From contig JAKJHU010000054.1 in NCBI GenBank assembly GCA_022316685.1, forward strand, positions 1,798,001-1,862,000: DNA of 64,000 nucleotides. Direction: 5' to 3'. Made by a program: the position numbers and the translations under genes. Within the stretch, counting starts at the first letter, position 1. Every line of letters starts with the position of its first letter. The notes under the pieces were generated by a model. It had not been told where the DNA came from. It worked only from the letters and a program-made list of their open reading frames with translations, and did no database searches. Below, piece by piece: positions 1 to 17,060 of the stretch. This DNA is from Progne subis subis. Taxonomy: Eukaryota; Chordata; Aves; Passeriformes; Hirundinidae.

Positions 1-3000
1 TTTAATCTTTTTTCCCTCTCTGGCCATTGAGCCTGGGTTGTTATCAGAGCCCAGGCAGTGGGCAAGATAGCGTCCTTTCACCCACTACAGAATGACTGCA
101 GCGTTGGTGAGCCCAGGAAAAGGGAACAGCCTCAAAAATTCACATTATTAAAAGAGGGAAAACATATCCTAGATCATCTGGGGAGTCAAAATCCTGGCTG
201 TATGGGTGCATCTGGAATCTTCACCCCGTGTGTGTTAATCTACAGGGAAATGAAGTGCTACACCCCGGGTAAGGCAGGGGTTAATTCCGACTGCTGTCGA
301 ATGCCCCAAGTCTGTGCTCTGTTCATCAGAGCATTAAATCTGAAAGCTCAAGAGAGTAGTGCAGCCGTGCTGCAAGGGCTATGTTATAAAGTTCTGCATT
401 AAAAATTCATATCGTAGGCTTGCCACAGTACTCTGCTCTGGCTGAAAGGAGAGCTGGCGGGGAAATATTAGACACCCCACTGTCTTTCTGGCAATTGGAG
501 ACATTCCTCAACAAACAGCACCTCAGGAAGGGAATGAAAGGGCAAACAAACCGTGAAACAAATCAATGAGTTCAATTATCTCTCTCTCTCTCGGAAAGGA
601 AACTTTTCATTTTTAAGGCTGCTTCATGAAATCTTTTAATGACGGCCCTGCACACGGTGCTGGGCACTCTGGCTGCAGAGCCGGCTGCTTGGCAGGGCTC
701 TCTGTTTGTTTTACACAGATTCCCAAACACGGAGGGTGAAACACAGAGCAGGGTACAGGGATGTCTCTGCAGAACAAGAACTCTACTTACCCTTTACATT
801 ACCATGACCACGTGGGAAATTGTTCCCACTTTCCCTGAAGTGTCTCCAGCAAAGAGTAAATGTAGATTTATTAAGATGGTTAGTTACTCCATGGTTAAGT
901 TACATGCTCCTCACTACTGGTTAAGGCTGTGTGCATTTCACAGCGATTTATGGCAGCCCAACTGGTGGATGACACAGTTCACAGTGATGGAAATGGGTGG
1001 TATATTTTTATGGAAGCCATATGTGTCCCTCAGGTTACCTGTCTGATGTAACCGCTGTATTCAGGCAGGTAAATAATCCCCATCCCATAAATGAGGAAAT
1101 AAGTAGGAAATGAAACATCAGTAAATACAATTTCTTGAGGAAATCATGCAAAAAAGGTTACCTGCTCACGATCCTCCCCTGCAACTCTGCTTAGCACCAA
1201 CTGTAATAGAAAGATTCCCTTTTCCCAGAGCTGAATTTCCAGTCAAAGAAAGGGAAAGGAAGAAAATAGAAACCATTGGACAAAAGTTGCCATGGCACTT
1301 CATCTGTATTTATATATATATATGAATATATGAATATATCTGGATGTTAGTATAGTGGAAAACCCAAGTGACTTCAGCGCAGCAATCTGGGTTTTGAGGG
1401 GCTCAGCCCCATGAGGAAGGACAGGAGGGCAGGAATCTATCCTGAGGGTGCAGACCCCAGGGAACCCAGGAGATTTAAGCCCAGCACAAAACAAATCAAC
1501 ACCAGACTAGCCTAAAGCCCCTTATGAATAAAAACCTGTTTGGGGGAGGGAACAAACCCCCACTATTCAACTGAAAGTTCATTAGTTCCACGGAAAGAAT
1601 GAAGACAGGCTGGAGAGCTGGTGATCACAAGTGACCAAAGATCAGCTATTAAAAGACGCCGAAAATCTGCTACAAAAGGTTAGTATCCCCAAGGCAGTGC
1701 TTCAGTCAAATTTAATTTTTGCTTAGAATTTCTTACAAACAGGCACTTTAGAGCTTGCAAGCCAGACTTGATCAGCTGGGGTTTATTCTGGGTTTCAAGC
1801 AGCTGCATCCAAGCAAAACAGGGGAAGCAGAAGTCCTTTCCTCTGTGCACTGCCTTGATTTCTCAGATGTGATCCTTGCTGTCGTACTGGTGGCCTTCCA
1901 GTATTCCAGCCCCTGAGCAATCTCCCCGTGACTCAGTTTCCCCATGTGTTCAAACTCTGGGAGGCAAGGCACAAAACCACAGCCTCTGCTCTCTTCTGCT
2001 CCTGCAGAAACACCAGCGAGGCGTTAAGGGTTAACAATCTCAGGCTTACGGGATTTGTGTATTATGCATTTGTTTATTTAATGCTTTACATGAATGCTAA
2101 TGAAGTTATTAACAGGCCTGCATGTTGTCTATTGTTTTTCTTGGGTTTAGTGTCTGCACCATCCTGCCTTTTCCCTTCTGCTCCATGAGCTGGCCAACAC
2201 CCAGCTCTTCCAAATCCCTGAATCAGTGTTCCATCCTGGAATCTCAGTTTCCTGATCAAAGACAGTAATTTTTTTAAACTTCTTTGTTGACATTATCTTT
2301 TAAAAAAATCTCATCAAGACAAAGCAATTCCATTTTCTCACACCAGCTATTTTCTGACACAAAACTGCAATCCCACATGGCCTTATTGTCTTTTAATTAG
2401 ATCAGAGGATATGTAAATGAGACAATATTTCTTAGGTCCCATTAAGTGATGTCTCCAGGAGGATCAGAGGGGGCTGAACCAGGCAGGACATGCTCCTGTC
2501 ACATCCACACCCTCACACTGACCTGCCCCATGCTCCAAAGTGCTCCTCAGCAAAGTCTTGGATTTTCTGGGAATGCCACTGTTTTATGGCCTTATTGCTG
2601 CCAAAACTGCTCCGAGTCTGCAGAGCAAAACCCCTTTTCTCCTGCAGCCAGAGCACAGGGCAAATGCAGGGGTGCAGGTGCCAGGGTGAGTCCTGCATGT
2701 GCCAATGCAGACACCTCCCTCCCAGCCCTGCTTCTGCCACAGACACGAGGAAAAGGGCTCAAAGGGAACTCAAAGGATTATATGGGAGTGGGCAGGAGAA
2801 ATAATTGGGAGCTTTAAAGCAGGGAGGACCCATACAGCAATGCAGGCACAGGACTTCGTTCTGTAGCCTTTACCCGTAGAAATGAGAAGACCCCTGAGTT
2901 CCCAAAATCAACAGTATGAAGTGATGGCACAAATCAGAAATTGCTTTTATTTTTAAAGCAGCTGTGGAAAGGATAACATCCCTATTTGTGCATTATTATT

Positions 3001-3874
3001 ATTGTGCAGTCAGGTGGCTGATAGCTGGGGCATCACAGCAACTCTTTAAGGCAGGGATGGGTCCAGACCCACCTATAATTAGGTGTAGATTTAATGAGAT
3101 GGTGAAAAACCTTGCTAATGAGGAAACAGCATAGGGATACTCCCGCAAGGCCAGTCGTGCCAGATGCAGCCCCTGACAGTAATGGCTCACACCTTCCTGT
3201 TCTTGGAAAAGGCAAAGAAAAAACCCAATTGAAAGCACTGGGGGAATGTCAGAGTTGTGTGAATGAAACAATGTGGGACCTGAGGGAGCAGGGCTGCCAG
3301 CTCTCACAGCAAACACCTGGATTTCCAAAGGGAAAGAAGATCAAGGCAGGAGAAAGAGGCTGTTTTCCAGGATCCAGAGTTTTAGTGCTTGGGATCTCAC
3401 CAAGTTTCCTGCACTTCCACTCTCGTTTCAGGACATTCTCATCTCTGTCAATAAATGAGGGAGCACAGAACTTTCCTGACTCATTTCTCTGCCTGCGTGG
3501 GAGTGGGAAAAGCAGCTGGAATCCATCCCTGGAGCACAAGAAGAGTTTCCAGTCCACACCAGAGCAGGAAATCACCCATTAAACACGTGGCCAGGTAGAG
3601 GCAAGCACTGCAGCACCTGTCAGTTTAAGTCAGCACCTCCTGGAGAGCTCTCTGGGGCTGGGAATGGGTAACCCCACAGGGCTGCAAACAGCTCAACCAT
3701 TTGTTTCTGACGATCCCAGGGTTTCTCCCCTCTCCTCCCCTGCCATCCCAGCCCTGCAGGAGCTGGAGCAGGGCACAGCCACGTGCCCTCCTGCTGTCAC
3801 AGACAAGGCCTCGCCAGGAAGCGCTTCTGCGCCAAAATAACTCTGCTGATTTGCTACTGCAGTGAAAATAAATA

Positions 3875-3880
<6 letters not shown>

Positions 3881-3905
<25 letters not shown>
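3881..3905. repeat. (AT)n microsatellite
   Basis: An uninterrupted run of AT dinucleotides, about 12 repeats, followed by a short gagaga run. It gives an artificial YIYIYI stretch in the open minus-strand frame here, which is not coding. Confidence 0.95.
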
Positions 3906-5315
3906 AAGAGAGAGTGTTGTAATTTGCAGACACATGAAGGAGATACGTGGAATCCAGGCTGAGCTGACTGAGGACCTTGTCCCTGCTGGGGGCAGCGGTG
4001 CCTGTGCCACGAGGTTTTCCCTCCCTCCCTCTCACTCGCTCCTCTTCTTCCTCACACAGCCCTCCCAGGCACCTTCGAAGTTCAGCTGCTACAGGTAAAA
4101 CGGGACCTGCTGTGCTGAGAGGGCTCAAAAATCTGGGATGTCCTTTGGCTGGCCTCTCAGGGAAAGCCAACCCCTGCTGGAGGCTGGGACTGCAGAACAC
4201 ACACTGCTCCATCTGTCCCTGCACCAGCCTGCAGAGGTCTGGCTCCACAGGAGCAAGGGGGGACAGACAGGACAGGGACATGGGGACACTCCTGCCCCTT
4301 GTCACCTCACACACATCCACGGCCTCTCCACACAGCTTTGTTCCCAAGGAGGAGCCCTGGCTGCACCCATGGCCGGGATGACCCCCAGCCTGGCTGGCAC
4401 AGGAGCCAAAGTGCTTTGCATTTATTTAAAGATTTCCATCTAAGGATCTCGTGTCAACCCAAGGTTACAGATAACAGGGTGATGACTAGAATATGCTGGA
4501 ATACCCTAAGGCTATGTTTTTCTACTTTGGGTTGTTAAATAACACCAGCTTTTAGGCTATACTAGAAAAAGGAACTGAACAGTCTCACTGGAGGTTAAAA
4601 CACAAACAAAATAAAAGCCCTGAGAGGACCTAGGGCACTTTGGTGCTGTCAGAAAGTTACATTAACTAATTTGCAAGCATTACAAGTCTAACAAAAGAGG
4701 CAACAGAGCCCAGCTACAGCACGAACTCCTACTGACTCCAATGGCTCCATTTATATGGAGTTCTCAGAAAAGCACCCTCAGAAATGAAAAATGAAAATAA
4801 ATAACCTTTTTGTCAGTTTGTGGTCTCTCCTTAGCATGTCTGCATATTTCTAGGCTCCAGCCAAGGCCAGACTGTTGCCTTTGGGCATTATAAACACTCC
4901 CTGTGCCTCAGTTTCCCTCTCCAAAACTAAAGGTTAATGCCAGTGCTTCGAGCAAGCACTCAGGATTTCACAGAGCCAAGAGTTTCACAGGAACACTGAA
5001 TTCTCTTCCCATACAACTTTGCAGCTCTTCTGGTGTGACTGCAGGCTGAACCAAAAATGTGACAAAAAAGGGCTGGTTTTGCACATGGGCTCTCAAATCC
5101 TCTTTCACACCCAAGCTTTAGGTCAAAATAAGAAGCAGACCTCCAAAGCATTTCCATTCATCTTCACTTGTAGGTTTTTAAGCAAAATATTAATGTTATA
5201 ATAGTGACTTTCAGCCTGGTGAGTTTTGCATAAGGCGCAGTTAAAACTTTGAACCTCAAATGTTAAATGCAGGCAGAGCTTTCTGTAAGATTCAAAACAT
5301 TCAATTTTTCTTCAC

Positions 5316-5348
5316 TTTTTTTTTTTTTTTTCTTAAAAAAAAAAAAAA
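5316..5348. repeat. T16/A14 inverted homopolymer pair
   Basis: Sixteen T are followed by ctt and then fourteen A, so the strand can fold into a long perfect A-T hairpin with a three-base loop. Confidence 0.95.
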
Positions 5349-8300
5349 GTTCTCTGTAACATCTTCCCCGGTTTTTCATCCTCTCATTGCCACCAATCCT
5401 GGGGTTTCACTGGAGGCAGTAGGACCAGGAAACTGAGGGAAAAACTCTGAAAAGAGACATGGCCTATGAAGTTCTCCATCTCCTGTTTTTAAGGAATTCA
5501 CTTTAAATACAGCAATAATTCCAAAGCTGAGCATTAGAAGTTAATGACTCATCAAAGGAACAGGAAATAGGAACCTTTAAGACCTCAGAGGCACAGCAAA
5601 TAGAAGCTATTTCATGTCCAACATCACCACCCTAACTACAGTACTTCAGGCTCAATGGGGGGAAGCAGCATTTGAGACCATTTATCACTGTAATTATGTG
5701 ATGCTGGAGGGAGCACAACTTTATTTTTTATTCAGTTTGACCCTGAGAACCACCAAAATAGAAGATGACAAACATTTGAGGAGTGATATATTGGCACCAG
5801 CCAGCACTTAACCAAGAAAGATTTGTCTTTTTTTAAAAAAAAATTAAAGTAAATAATTGAATTCTCACTATATATTGGGAATTATTTCCCTGAAGTCCAA
5901 GTCAACTGAGATTTGCCCCAGTATAACAGAAAATTTCACACAAATACTTCAATTCCACCACGTAACTCCAGGCAAAAATAACTCTTCAGGAATTCTCTGA
6001 AACCTCTCGTCCCCTCTCTCCAAGCCTAATCCTACACTCCTTCCATGGAGAAAGGCACATCTGTAGAACTTTATTCTACACTGATGCCTGAAGGACAGGT
6101 CTGTTTGATGATGTGGAAGAAGAGCATGGTTTATCCCAAAGAGCCAAAACCCACAGGCATCTCCTCCTGCTCCCACTGTCCTCCTGTGCCCTCCTTAGCT
6201 GTGCTGCTCAAAAACCCAATAATCAGCCTGATCTATGGCAGGATAACAATCCTCTGCCCATATACTGGAGGCAAAATGTTTCTCTCCAAGTTGTTGAAAG
6301 TAGCTGTGTTTGGATGATTGCTTCAGTAAATATGAAAAGCTCCTTCTCCCTTGCATTCCTGGGCTACTTTTAGAAGGACAAAAGGTCTGAATCTTACAGG
6401 AAATCCACTGGTGGTGGCAGAGCTGCTCTGACAACCTTAACCTAGACATTTTCTGGTTTGTGGTGTTTATGGAGGCTTTTTATTGCAGAATTGGAGGGGG
6501 GGCGGAGTGGGCAGTACCCGAAATCCTCACAAGACTACTTAAAGCTGGCTGGTGAAAATGGAGCATTTCAGTGAAATTCGATATTTTCTTTCATCAAAGG
6601 CAGGGAGCCTCAACCCACATGTTAACAGTAATGTAACAAGCCTACTGTATATGCTGCAACCCAAGGTCCTTTTCCAATTAGAATTCATTTAGGTTGGGGG
6701 AGAGCAGGGGTCGGAGCAAAGAGGTGGCTCTGGAATTGATCTAAAAGTGGAATCCAACCATTCTGGCTGGGAACTCAGCTGGGAATCACAAGCACTTGCT
6801 CGGATTCTGCAGCAAACCAGAAGTGAAAGAGCACTGTTAGAGAGAACAGTTTGTCCCTGGAAAACTGAGGAAATGTATACAGAATATTTCTTTTTCTACA
6901 AAGAAAGAAAGAAAAAGAAAAGTCTATTGCGCTAGGGAAAAAAACCAAACACCACCAAAATTCTTTCATTTTGCTGAAACTCAAGTCTGAGTTTGCTTTT
7001 CAGTTCCAGATCTGACAATCTCCAGATCAAACTCATTAGTGTTGGTTAAACCCAGGTTTGCTGATAGGAATGTGTGGGACAGCAAACAAAATCAGTGTCA
7101 GGCCTCGAGAGAGGATGTGCCTCTTTAATTGAAAAAGGCAGAGTAATCATTCATTTATTTAACCCAGAGATGATTATAATCTGAAAACCTTGAAATCCTC
7201 TTACACAACAACTGTTTTGGCAAGCCCCTCTGTGTTCCAACAAATATTAAACTGTGCTTGCCATTTGTCTAAGGAATCTTGTATTAATAAACATGAAGAA
7301 GAACACTTTTACCTCCCACACTCAATGACAGAAGAAAACAAAGACCAGCTGTATTCATCAATGGATCCTTGTTCTGCACATAAAGGCTAATTACATTTTA
7401 CTTCAAGCCTACACATGGAAAACTTTGCTCCTGCCATCTTGTCAAAGGCAGCTTCTGATATTCCAGCTGACAGACTGCAATGACTGCACATAATAAACTT
7501 CTTTTTGTCATTAACACCTTCAGTGCCCGGCCCGGGGCTGTGCTGGGGCTCGGGGAAGGGGCAGGGGCGGCACACACCCACCTGCTGGGAATTTTGGACG
7601 TGGGGATGACAGAATTGGACTGGAAATTTTAATTCCAGCCGCTGATCTCATCTGAAGGTGCCTGGCTGTGCCTCCCTTTGCACGTAGAGTACTTAGAAGG
7701 GGACATTGTGAAAAGATAAAACAAACAAGTTGACATAATGGTTCCCAACTTTTCAGATCACCACAACCAGTCTCCAGGACAAAATCCAAACTCCTTAACG
7801 CTGATAATGAAGACTTCTCACTCTGTGATTCTTTTGCTTCTTGGGGTTTTTTTTTGCCTTGTTTGAAAGGTTTTCAAAGTTTCAAGTAGTTGAAAGACAG
7901 CTTTATTCTGAGACTGAAAATCTTAAAAGCACTGTTAGCTTTAAAAAATTGACAATTATCTGTTTTTTTCCCGAAGGCACTCCAATTCATCTGCATCAAA
8001 TAAGCGTCTGTAAAACTAACAATTCTGGCCTAAGATAAAAATCACATGTTTTTAAAACATAAAATTAAAATTGGCAATACAAGTAGCTTTTCAGACTTAG
8101 ATCAAAAGAGGGCTTCTTTTAAGAAAAGAATCAAACTGTCTTTCACCCTTTTTATTGGTGTTTTTTCAGCCTTTCTCCCAGCTTTTACAATTAAAATAGA
8201 TGACTCAATTTCACTGTCTACATTCAGTTCCCTTTTCATGTTCTTCTAGATTTCCATATTGCAAAATTTGGGCTACAAACGCTACAGACGACCGTTGTTA

Positions 8301-10012
8301 TGCAAGAACTATTCCTGCCATAAATATCCAAAACAATGATAAAATATTTCTGCTGTTATTAGGACCTACAAGTTTGTTTTCACAGTACATTAGTCTGGGA
8401 GATAAAGTACAAGCTTAATGTCTGCTTCAGGATTCAGCTCCATGACCACTATATTCCAGACCCAGTCTCCATAAAAATTCTGCTACAGAACACAATAAAC
8501 TTCTTGTTACTGCAGATGCTACTAATTTTATGCAATTCTATGTAAATTAGGTAACAGTCATTCTCAAGATGATTTAAAAAAATAAGTATTTCTGTGCAAA
8601 TCTCCCCAAAAGAGTGAGATCAGAAATGCAAACAAATATTGCAGAGAACAGATTCTGCTCAGTGTAAGATAAATCACAGGACTTAGGGCAACAGTATTAA
8701 AAAAATGAAGCACTCTGAAAATAAACACATTAAAAAGGGTGAGGGGTTATTAGGTTCAATGCCTACAACCACTGATCTCCGCCTGCTCTCTCAGAAGAAA
8801 CTGCAAGATTAAATAACAGCAACAATATCAATTATGTGCAGGAAAAAACAAAGTCAATCTGCAGGAATTTAAGGCTCCATCTGAACCAGCTTTTGTTTAC
8901 ATCCCTTAGAGAGAGATGAATCAATGAGGGAACAGAAATACTTTTGATCCCCTTGGCATGGAACTCATCCTACGTGGAGCTCAAAGGAAACTGGGCTTCC
9001 AGAGCCAGACCAAAATTCACCTGCAAGACTATCCTGAAGGACAGAAAAGGTGTTTAAACTCCAAGTGCTGATTGTTAAAACTGCCATGGGCTGAATTTTG
9101 TGAGCTCCAGTTGGGTTCCCCACATCCTCAGTGGGGAATCAGATCCTCAACAGGCACAGAACCACGGGGTCAGATATTTAAAATTGGTGCCAGTTTGACT
9201 GGTTTTTAACCCTGGGCAGTGGGCACAGGGAGGTGACATTGAGTCCCAGCCCTTCCCCTGAGTGTCCCAGCCATCTGAAATGGCTGCTTTGCTCCCATCC
9301 CATTTCCAGACACTGAAATGACTTCTTGTGCTTCATCCCGCTGATCATGAGAATTCCTTCTCATTATTAACTTTCCTTAAATATGAAGGGTTCAAAGGAA
9401 ACCAGCAGCAGTCTGTCTCTTTTGTTGTTCCCTGCCCTGATGGTTAATAAAACCAGAGGATAATTGGAAACAGTAGCTATTAACCAGACGAGAATATATA
9501 TTTTTATGACTACCTTCATGTTCCACTTGAAAACAAGGAAAAATCTGCCCAAAATGCTGCTCTCTGTAATTAGGGGTGAACCTGGCAGAGCAAGGACTAC
9601 TACCCCAAAAGCAGAAAGAAGCAGGGCGCCGAAGAGACAAACAGAAACCCTTCACTAAGTGAAGCTTTGTTTTCACTGGGATGGGAAGATCACAATGAAT
9701 ACCTTATTTCTGAAACTGCCCTATTTCTAGATAAAATACAGGAGATATACAGGCTAAGAGATACACAGATGAAACACCTGAGAGTGAAACCAGGAATGCA
9801 GCAGCGTGTGTGCCAGGAGACGTGTCTTGTTGGGGGGAAGAAAATATAAAAACTAATAATCTCTCCATAGGAGGCCAAATTATGACCATGTTTTCCAAAA
9901 ACTTGGAAGGCCTGAGCCTCCCTCATCTCATCCCTTTCCAACAGGCAGATGCAAAACAAAAAAATCAGCGATACCCTGAAGGGAGACATAGAAAGAAAAC
10001 AGGCAAATCTTA

Positions 10013-10822
<810 letters not shown>

Positions 10823-10899
10823 CTGTTTGCAAAGCTTGAACTTTGTGTTCGGCTTCCTCCAGCTTCGAGGCTGTCGACATCTGGGTCTCCTGCAATTTT
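10823..10899 (-). CDS. CUX1: CUX1 coding exon 7 ([20 protein letters not shown]...)
   Basis: This 77 bp exon gives one base completing an arginine codon, then [20 protein letters not shown] and QALQT, then one base of the next codon. It corresponds to about residues 189-213 of the coiled coil. The acceptor is an excellent pyrimidine tract ending CTTCGCAG. The donor, ACAG followed by GTTTGC, is weaker than those of the neighbouring exons. Relative to human as remembered, it differs at two alignable positions (T to A in MSTAS, S to A in VQALQ). No frame damage is seen. Confidence 0.95.
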
Positions 10900-12875
10900 C
10901 TGCGAAGGGGAGAGGAGAGGTGAGAGCAGAGCTCGTGACCACGTCAAACAACTCATCTGTGCCTTGCAGATTTGGGGGATGGAGGGAAGAAACGTCTCAA
11001 CTGGAACTAGACAACTGCCAACACCACACAGGCTCTGAGGTGCTTCCGTGGGACCCATGAGTGCTGTCACGTTGGGAGATGCTGTTCCTACTTTGTGGTC
11101 CCACTTATTAAAATTTTAGCAGTGTAGCCACCTCATAACATAAGCTGTGAACGTTATAAAGAGTTGACTGCTATATAAATGACAACTTCAGTGGAAGGTT
11201 TGCTTGAGCATAATTTGTTTTGGAAATGTCACACACATTGAGAAAATTGTCACCAAGCACCCTCTGTTGTACAAAGTTAGTACAAGAAGAATGATACATT
11301 TCCACTTTAGTGTCATAATGAAGGAATTTGTTGCCATAACTGATAGAGTGAATAGATGCAGCAGCTGTTTCATCAGAGCTGTAATGGGTGCCAAATGCAG
11401 CAACATTATTAGCTACTCTTTAAGAAAACACACATATTTCAAAACAAATCTCACAGCGATATTTTCTATAGAACACGAGCAAAACTCTAATATGCCCACA
11501 TTTCTTACGTCCACAGGCAACATTTTCTTGTTTGTGTCAGTTAAACTCATTTTTACATCATCTGGCCACGCAGCCACTGCGCTCCTTGCTAAGGGCCAGG
11601 CTGCAGGAGTTATAAAACTCATCTCTGAAAGGAGCTGCTCCAACATCTCCCAGGAGCCGTGCTTTTTACAACACTGCTTTTAGGATATTCTGCACATCTC
11701 AGAATTGTGAAATGGCTTATGAAACTACCAGCATCCTGCCTGCGCTCCATAGGGTGCACAAATTTCTTCCCCAACACTGCTGACCAGGTTAATAACTATT
11801 TATAGCGAGAACTATGCGTCAGTTCCCTTCATACTGAACCACACACTTTGAGACCTCAAAACCTCCCTTAGACACGCTTTTATTTGCATTCCACGACCTG
11901 CCATTTTGTTTTATTTTTAAGCACATTGAAATTGCAGCTGTTAAAACCACTGCTTACAAGCTGCTTATCAAAAAAGCAACCACAGGTATTGATGAATTAA
12001 ACCAAAAAAAGAAAAAAAAAGCAAGCTTTGCATTCACTGGTAGATTCTTCCCTGACTCAGCCCTGAATTTGAACAACCAATCCTCCAACTAAAAAGCTCA
12101 CGTGAACTGAAGGTTTTCCACGCCGTGTTGAACATAGTATAGCTTCAGTGTTATTGCTCCATGGGAGAAATAAATTCTCAAGGCAGGGAATGCAGCCTGA
12201 AATAATTCCCTCTTTAGCCCCTTGGTTTTCTCCTGCCTGATTTATTTGCCCACCAACCTGAAGATTCAAACGCTCCCTGCTCATTCGCAAAAGATCAGAA
12301 ACACATCCAAAATGGTTTTTTAAAAAATCTATAGTAAATAATGGAATAATGAAAAAAATGAAAACCCTTCCTAATTCTGGCATGTAGGAAGATGCAAACC
12401 TTCCCAGGAAAATTCAGGAAGACATCCTGTGTCTCACCGTTCCCAGGGGAGCAGGGGGGGAGCATCCCTGGCCCAGGCTGTGGGTGCAGTGCTCCATGTG
12501 CCCCAGCCCAGGGCTGCAGAGCCTGGGACACACAAGGAATTGCCCTGGCTGATGGAGACAGATTGGTGCCACGGAGGACAGGACAGCCAGGGAGGAATAA
12601 AAGCAGGTTTGCACCCTCCTGAACAGGACAGCCCCCCACCACGCCAGGGAGAAGAGAATCTGTCCTCGTTTCACTTCCACACTCACTCTCCCGATGGTTT
12701 TCCTGGGCAAAGTTGAGTATCAAATGATTCCGTGCCAAACGCTAACTCGCTGGAATCACTCAATGGATGAGCTGTGTTCTCCAGCCACCAGCCCTGGCTG
12801 GGAAGATTGAACAGAAAAATCCCTCTCTCCTCCTCGCCAGCACCCAGACACACACACACAGACACCCTCACTCAC
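10900..12875 (-). other. CUX1: CUX1 intron 6
   Basis: This 2.0 kb intron lies between coding exons 6 and 7. It contains a short CA run at about 12847-12864, just beyond the exon 6 donor, and a GC-rich segment at about 12420-12660 with no recognised content. A 159-residue plus-strand open frame at 11204-11683 lies here, has no recognised similarity and is treated as chance. Confidence 0.85.
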
Positions 12876-16626
<3,751 letters not shown>

Positions 16627-16684
16627 TTACATATCCTGCAACTTCAAAAAACAAGGAATATTTCATTCTATGTTCCCTTTAAAT

Positions 16685-17060
16685 ACAGAGCCAGGCTGAG
16701 AGGGCTGAGGGTGTTCAGCCAGGAGAAGAAAAAGCTCTGGGGAGACCTTAGAGCCCTTCCAGTGCCTAAAAGGGGCTCCAAGAGAGCAGGAGAAGGACCT
16801 GGAGTGACAGGACAAGGGGAACAGCTTCCCACTGCCAGGGGGCTGGGAGAGATGGGATATTGGGAAAAAAATCTTGGCTGTGAGAGTGGGGAGGACCCAG
16901 CACAACTTTCCCTGGTTGTAGCTGCCCCTGGATCCCTGGAAGTGTCCAAGGCCAGGTTGGACAGGGCTTGGAGCACCCTGGGATAGTGGAAGGTGTCCCA
17001 TGGGGCAGGGGGTGGAATGGGTTGAACTTTAAGGTCCCTTTCAACCCAAACCATTCTTGA
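16685..17060 (+). mobile_element. CR1 LINE fragment, 3' end
   Basis: The sequence reads gagccaggctgagagggctg, then ggtgttcagccaggagaag, and ends with the CR1 3' signature ggtggaatgggttgaac, ccctttcaacccaaaccatt. These are typical of 5'-truncated avian CR1 copies in plus orientation. It lies in intron 4 about 200 bp from the exon 5 acceptor, antisense to CUX1. The terminal ATTCT-type repeat is degraded. Borders are approximate. Confidence 0.88.

Noticed and set aside
3625..4347. Longest open frame, 240 residues on the minus strand
   Set aside because: It runs through the AT microsatellite (YIYIYI run), has no recognised domain and no splice or promoter context.
11204..11683. 159-residue plus-strand open frame in intron 6
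   Set aside because: No recognised similarity, no splice context and random-looking composition.
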